Shown: positions 6,516-10,084 of the stretch, in pieces | Numbering within the stretch: position 1 is the first letter of the stretch | Layout of the letters: each line of letters starts with the position of its first letter | NCBI GenBank assembly: GCA_903827085.1 | Contig: CAIKHC010000262.1 | Span: 1-10,084, forward strand | Source: an uncultured Candidatus Nemicrothrix sp. | GTDB lineage: Bacteria > Actinomycetota > Acidimicrobiia > Acidimicrobiales > Acidimicrobilacustridaceae | Direction: 5' to 3' | DNA: 10,084 nt | Translations under genes and position numbers: made by a program | Notes under the pieces: model-generated | Databases searched by the model: none | What the model was told of the DNA's origin: nothing | Seen by the model: only the letters and a program-made list of their open reading frames with translations

Positions 6516-7316
6516 ATGGGTCGATCCGACCCTGCAGCACTTTCACTCCGCGACGTCACGCTTGTTCGTGAAGGTCGAGCGATCCTGGACAACGTCTCCT
6601 GGAATGTGGGTGCTGACGAGCGTTGGGTCGTGCTCGGGCGGAATGGTTGCGGGAAATCCACGTTGATGAAGATTGCGTCGCTGTATTTGCACCCATCCTC
6701 GGGCGATGTCGAAGTGCTGGGCGAGAAACTCGGACGTACCGATGTTCGGTCACTGCGAAAGCGCATTGGCGTTGCCAGTTCTGGAATGGCCGACCAACTT
6801 CGATCCGACCTGGTTGCGACAGATGTCGTCATGACGGCAAAGAACGCAGCGCTCGAACCCTGGTGGCATACCTACGATGAGGCTGACCATCAGCGAGCGC
6901 TCGACTGTCTCGAGCGAATGGAAATTGGCCGCTTGGCCGATCGCAGTTTCGCCACCTTGTCGTCGGGCGAAAAGCAGCGGGTGCTACTGGCCCGAACCTT
7001 GATGCCCCAGCCCGGTCTTCTTCTTCTCGATGAGCCCACTGCAGGGCTCGACCTCGCTGGACGCGAGGACCTCGTGCGCACCCTGGGTATTCTCGCTACT
7101 GGAGTCGACACCCCAGCAACAGTGCTCGTCACCCATCACGTCGAAGAAATTCCGGAAGGGTTCACAAATATCTTGATGCTTCGCGAAGGCCAGGTGCTCA
7201 CTGCCGGCCCGCTTGACGATGTGCTGACCGAATCAAATCTGTCCGAATGCTTCGAGATGCCGCTTGGTCTCGAACGGCGACATGGTCGATGGTGGGCCTG
7301 GGGGCTTGACGCATGA
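6516..7316 (+). CDS. Stand-alone ABC-type ATP-binding protein (YlmA/ModF-like)
   Basis: This 266-residue protein is a single ABC ATPase domain with no membrane segment. Walker A is GRNGCGKST (41-49), the signature LSSGEKQR (148-155), Walker B LLLLDEP (168-174), the D-loop AGLDL (176-180) and the switch His is in VTHH (about 207). Where a Q-loop Gln is expected it reads IGVASSGMADQL, with Ser at that place, as I recall for the YlmA-type subgroup. The C-terminal end is Trp-rich (GRWWAWGL, 257-264). No permease or binding protein lies alongside, so it may pair with one elsewhere or act in a non-transport role. ATG 6516 is 6 bases after secG stops, and its stop overlaps the next start as ATGA, tying it to the CNNM-type genes. 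The substrate cannot be told from the sequence. Confidence 0.9.
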   Translation: MGRSDPAALSLRDVTLVREGRAILDNVSWNVGADERWVVLGRNGCGKSTLMKIASLYLHPSSGDVEVLGEKLGRTDVRSLRKRIGVASSGMADQLRSDLVATDVVMTAKNAALEPWWHTYDEADHQRALDCLERMEIGRLADRSFATLSSGEKQRVLLARTLMPQPGLLLLDEPTAGLDLAGREDLVRTLGILATGVDTPATVLVTHHVEEIPEGFTNILMLREGQVLTAGPLDDVLTESNLSECFEMPLGLERRHGRWWAWGLDA

Positions 7317-8665
7317 ACCCGGCGTTGGGTCTTGTTGCAGTGTTCTTTTTGATCATCGCCAATGGGTTCTTCGTCGCGGCCGAATTCGCGCTCGTTGCTG
7401 TCGATCGGGCGAAGGTGGAAAACGATGTCGAGTCGGGCCGACGTCGCGCGCGACTTGCCAAGGGCCTTCTTGCGCACCTGTCGTTTCATCTCTCCGGCGC
7501 ACAACTCGGAATCACGGTGACATCACTGCTCATCGGTTTTTTGGCTGAGCCCGCAATCGCAGAGCTCCTGCACCCTGCGCTTGAGCCATTGCTGGGTCCG
7601 ACTGCGATGATCGGTGTTTCGTTAGTCATTGCAATCTTTCTCGCAACAGTCGTGCAGATGATTGTCGGCGAATTGGTGCCAAAGGGTCTGGCCATTGCTC
7701 GACCCGAAACGACGGTGTACTACCTCGGTCCGCTTGTACGGATGTACGGAATCATTTTTGGTCCGCTCATCCGCATGCTGAACGGAGCGGCGAACCGTAC
7801 CGTTCGCATGCTCGGCGTTGAGCCAACCGAAGAGCTTTCGCATGTTCGAACGCTTTCGGAAATGCAGATTCTTGTGAGTGCATCAAGTCGTGGGGGAGTC
7901 CTCGATGACTCGGCATCGCAATTGCTCACACGATCGATTCGATTTGAAGGCAAGAGCGCCGAAGATGTTCTCGTTCCACGCACGGCAGTTACGGCTCTTC
8001 GAAGCTCTGACACGGTTGATGCGCTGGTCGAGGCTTCTGTCTCCACGGGACACTCGCGTTTCCTCGTTTACGGTGAGGATCTCGACGACATCGTCGGAAC
8101 CGTTCACGTGCGAGCAGTTCACGCGGTGCCTCGCGAGCAGCGTTCCACCACATTGGTGTCGTCGTTGATGCGCCCCATGCTGGAGTTGCCCGAGAGTCGC
8201 GATCTTGCCGACGTGCTTAGAGATCTGCGTCGGGCCCAAACCCATCTTGCGGTGGTGGTCGACGAATACGGCGGCACTGCAGGGATCATCACGCTCGAAG
8301 ACATTCTCGAAGAAATCGTTGGCGAAATCGGTGACGAACACGACCGTCGCATGCCTTCGATGGTTGTTCCAGGCCGGCGAAATGAATGGTCGTTACCGGG
8401 CGGGCTCCATCCCGATGAAGTGGCTGACCAAGTCGGATGCGTGATCCCTGAAGGCGAGTACGAAACCTTCGCCGGATTCCTTCTCGATCAACTCGGACAT
8501 CTGCCTAACGTCGGCGAGAAGGTGCTGTGGGACGGCTGGAGCTTCGAGATCGCTGAGATGGACCGTCGGCGCATCTCTCTCGTCACCGTTCGGGTGGAGA
8601 TACCCGATGCTTCCGGCGGCACTTCCGGCACTCCTTCGAAGAACCGCAAGAGAGGAGAAGACTGA
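7313..8665 (+). CDS. CNNM/CorC (HlyC) family membrane protein with CBS pair and CorC_HlyC domain
   Basis: The family, often annotated as hemolysin, acts in divalent-cation (Mg2+ or Co2+) handling at the inner membrane. This member has 450 residues and the complete architecture. The DUF21/CNNM membrane domain (about 1-170) has its first helix with NGFFVAAEFAL (17-27), SGAQLGITVTSLL (61-73) and the conserved GELVPK (119-124). A CBS pair covers about 217-340 and ends in VVVDEYGGTAGIITLEDILEE. A CorC_HlyC (transporter-associated) domain covers about 352-430, followed by a Lys/Arg-rich tail (SKNRKRGED). The ATG at 7313 overlaps the ATPase stop by 4 bases (ATGA). The next gene, a shorter paralogue, starts one base after the stop. 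Transport against a regulatory role is unsettled for the family; the ion is not readable here. Confidence 0.93.
   Translation: MNPALGLVAVFFLIIANGFFVAAEFALVAVDRAKVENDVESGRRRARLAKGLLAHLSFHLSGAQLGITVTSLLIGFLAEPAIAELLHPALEPLLGPTAMIGVSLVIAIFLATVVQMIVGELVPKGLAIARPETTVYYLGPLVRMYGIIFGPLIRMLNGAANRTVRMLGVEPTEELSHVRTLSEMQILVSASSRGGVLDDSASQLLTRSIRFEGKSAEDVLVPRTAVTALRSSDTVDALVEASVSTGHSRFLVYGEDLDDIVGTVHVRAVHAVPREQRSTTLVSSLMRPMLELPESRDLADVLRDLRRAQTHLAVVVDEYGGTAGIITLEDILEEIVGEIGDEHDRRMPSMVVPGRRNEWSLPGGLHPDEVADQVGCVIPEGEYETFAGFLLDQLGHLPNVGEKVLWDGWSFEIAEMDRRRISLVTVRVEIPDASGGTSGTPSKNRKRGED
8653..8657 (+). promoter_or_regulatory. Ribosome binding site of the second CNNM gene
   Basis: AGGAG lies within the last codons of the first CNNM gene, 9 bases before ATG 8667. 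It selects this ATG over upstream in-frame codons, and the protein then opens directly with its first membrane helix (MWPFLLIIVLLAVNGFF). Confidence 0.8.
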
Positions 8666-8666
8666 T

Positions 8667-9698
8667 ATGTGGCCGTTCCTCCTCATCATCGTTCTCCTCG
8701 CAGTAAACGGTTTCTTCGTTGCGCTTGAGTTCGCGCTCGTGGGTTCTCGTCGCAGCCGACTCGAGCCGCTCGCGGACGCGGGTGATCGCTCTGCGATTCG
8801 CGCACTTGCTGCAATGAAGGAGTTGAGCATTCAACTCGCAGGAGCACAGTTGGGCATCACCGTTGCGTCACTGCTGCTCGGTCTAATTGGTGAACCCGCA
8901 TTCGCTCACTTCATCGAGTCTGTTGCTCATCACGTGTCGTGGATTCCTCAAGGATGGATTCGTCCAATTTCTTCGGTGATCGGCCTCCTCGTGATCGTGT
9001 TTGCCCACATGGTTTTGGGGGAGATGGTCCCGAAGAATTTGACCCTCACACATCCTGAATCGGTGCTCAAGATCGTGAGCGGGCCAAATCGTCTCTACCT
9101 GTTGTTCGCCCGTCCTCTCGTTATCGTCCTCAATTGGTTTGGAAACGTGGGCGTTCGAATGTTTGGCGTCGAGCCGAAAGACGAACTTTCCGACACACAT
9201 TCGGCGCAAGAACTCGCGGTTCTGGTTTCGGTCTCTCACGAAGAAGGAGCGATACCGGATTTCTCGGCGGAGCTTCTCTCCGGAGTCTTGGATTTCGGTC
9301 AGCGAACGGTCGCTTCGGTCATGGTTGCGCGCGAATCGGTTGCCGCTGTATCAATCGAAGCCACGCCTCGTGAACTTGAAGAAGCAGTTCGCGAACTCGG
9401 CCATACGCGCCTGCTGGTCGTGGGCGACGGTGGGATCGACGATGTACGAGGGTTCCTCCACGCAAAGGACTTACTCACTGTTCCTGATTCAGAGATCGAC
9501 AATCCGGTTCCATCACGGTTGGTGCGTCCGACGCTCGAAACCGATTGCGAGAAGCGGCTTGAAGATCTCTTGAAAAAGATGCAGTCGACACGGGTGCACT
9601 TCGCGACCGTTTACAACGACGACGAATCAACCGCCGGGATCGTCACTCTCGATGATCTTCTTGAAGAACTGCTGAGCGACCTGACCGAAGAGGATTAG
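8667..9698 (+). CDS. CNNM/DUF21 family membrane protein with CBS pair, lacking the CorC_HlyC domain
   Basis: This is a 343-residue paralogue of the preceding gene. It shares the membrane domain (about 1-170) with NGFFVALEFALVGSRRSRL, LAGAQLGITVASLLLG (58-72) and GEMVPK (118-123), then a CBS pair at about 214-338 ending in TAGIVTLDDLLEELL. It stops there at SDLTEED, so the CorC_HlyC domain present in its neighbour is absent. The second CBS also departs from the family pattern, with VYNDDESTAGI where the neighbour has VVDEYGGTAGI. Tandem CNNM pairs are known in actinobacteria (for example Rv1841c-Rv1842c), and the two may form a heterodimer; that is inference. ATG 8667 follows the upstream stop by one base and has a good ribosome binding site. 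Its stop overlaps the stop of the convergent gene. Confidence 0.92.
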   Translation: MWPFLLIIVLLAVNGFFVALEFALVGSRRSRLEPLADAGDRSAIRALAAMKELSIQLAGAQLGITVASLLLGLIGEPAFAHFIESVAHHVSWIPQGWIRPISSVIGLLVIVFAHMVLGEMVPKNLTLTHPESVLKIVSGPNRLYLLFARPLVIVLNWFGNVGVRMFGVEPKDELSDTHSAQELAVLVSVSHEEGAIPDFSAELLSGVLDFGQRTVASVMVARESVAAVSIEATPRELEEAVRELGHTRLLVVGDGGIDDVRGFLHAKDLLTVPDSEIDNPVPSRLVRPTLETDCEKRLEDLLKKMQSTRVHFATVYNDDESTAGIVTLDDLLEELLSDLTEED

Positions 9699-10084
9699 GC
9701 GCCAGTGGCGTGGTAGCCGCCATCGACGTGCACGATCTCCGCAGTTGTCTGCGGGAACCAATCTGACAGCAGCACGACGCAGGCCTTCGCTACCGCGCTG
9801 GAATCGCGAACATCCCAGCCCAAGGGGGCGCGTTCATCCCATACGTCTTCAAACTTTGAAAAGCCGGGAATCGAACGCGCTGCGATGGTCTTGATGGGAC
9901 CGGCCGCAACGAGATTGACACGAATCTGCTGTGGGCCCAGATAGCGGGCGAGATAGCGCGATGTGGATTCAAGCGCTGACTTGGCAACACCCATCCAGTC
10001 GTACGAGGGCCAAGACACGGTGTTATCGAAATCGAGACCAACAATGGAGCCGCCCTCGGTCATGAGGGGAGCGACAACATCGGC
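9695..10084 (-). CDS. fabI: Enoyl-ACP reductase (FabI/InhA type), C-terminal half, truncated by the window edge
   Basis: This enzyme reduces trans-2-enoyl-ACP with NAD(P)H, the last step of each fatty-acid elongation cycle. The 129 residues in view run from the window edge (VVAPLMTEGG) to the stop; the Rossmann nucleotide-binding half and the start lie beyond 10084, so the ATG at 10063 is internal. The divergent short-chain dehydrogenase active site Y-x6-K is clear in PSYDWMGVAKSALES. It is followed by RVNLVAAGPIKTIAA (substrate-loop region), RAPLGWDVRDSSAVAK and the C-terminal HVDGGYHATGA. These match the InhA pattern (YNWMTVAKSALES, NLVAAGPI, RAPIGW, DGG) closely. It is transcribed toward the CNNM gene with overlapping stop codons. 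The symbol could equally be inhA. Confidence 0.95.
   Translation of the reverse strand, partial: ADVVAPLMTEGGSIVGLDFDNTVSWPSYDWMGVAKSALESTSRYLARYLGPQQIRVNLVAAGPIKTIAARSIPGFSKFEDVWDERAPLGWDVRDSSAVAKACVVLLSDWFPQTTAEIVHVDGGYHATGA

Noticed and set aside
8607..8666. Upstream extension of the second CNNM gene to an ATG at 8607.
   Set aside because: It lies within the first CNNM gene; AGGAG at 8653 points to ATG 8667, which opens the membrane helix directly.
1..10084. A mobile element, defence system, CRISPR array or RNA gene.
   Set aside because: No transposase, integrase, direct-repeat array, tRNA or rRNA signature is seen; nearly all sequence is accounted for by housekeeping-type genes.

Overview
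The window is a stretch of bacterial chromosome, dense in genes and moderately GC-rich. It looks actinobacterial. The order uvrC ... rapZ ... gap-pgk-tpiA-secG is the classic actinobacterial arrangement, GTG starts are frequent, and the partial enoyl-ACP reductase at the right edge resembles the mycobacterial InhA type. The moderate GC and the unusual details of the locus suggest a deep-branching actinobacterium, possibly Acidimicrobiia. That placement is inference, not a database result.

Left block (1-3207, + strand): the 3' part of uvrC (nucleotide excision repair), a class I SAM-dependent methyltransferase, and rapZ (P-loop/RNA-binding adaptor family). The genes are 12 and 10 bases apart and look like one transcription unit. 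In well-studied actinobacteria rapZ is followed by yvcK and whiA; here both are absent and gap follows directly.

Break (3208-3351): 144 bases without a gene. It holds two adjacent small inverted repeats and, just before the gap ribosome binding site, a perfect 9+1+9 palindrome that could be an operator.

Central block (3352-9698, + strand): gap, pgk and tpiA (lower glycolysis), secG (Sec translocon), an ABC-type ATPase without a permease, and two tandem CNNM/CorC-type membrane proteins. Junctions run from a 13-base gap to an 8-base overlap, so a single long operon is plausible. It would join central carbon flux, protein export and probable divalent-cation handling. The second CNNM protein has lost the C-terminal CorC_HlyC domain.

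Right edge (9695-10084, - strand): the C-terminal half of an InhA/FabI-type enoyl-ACP reductase. It converges on the second CNNM gene so tightly that the two stop codons overlap.

No RNA gene, mobile element, CRISPR array or defence system is visible. The most unusual signals are a strand-biased octamer (TGGGGGAG, five copies, all on the + strand), the missing yvcK-whiA pair, a RapZ without its usual D-x-R motif, and the palindrome in front of gap.
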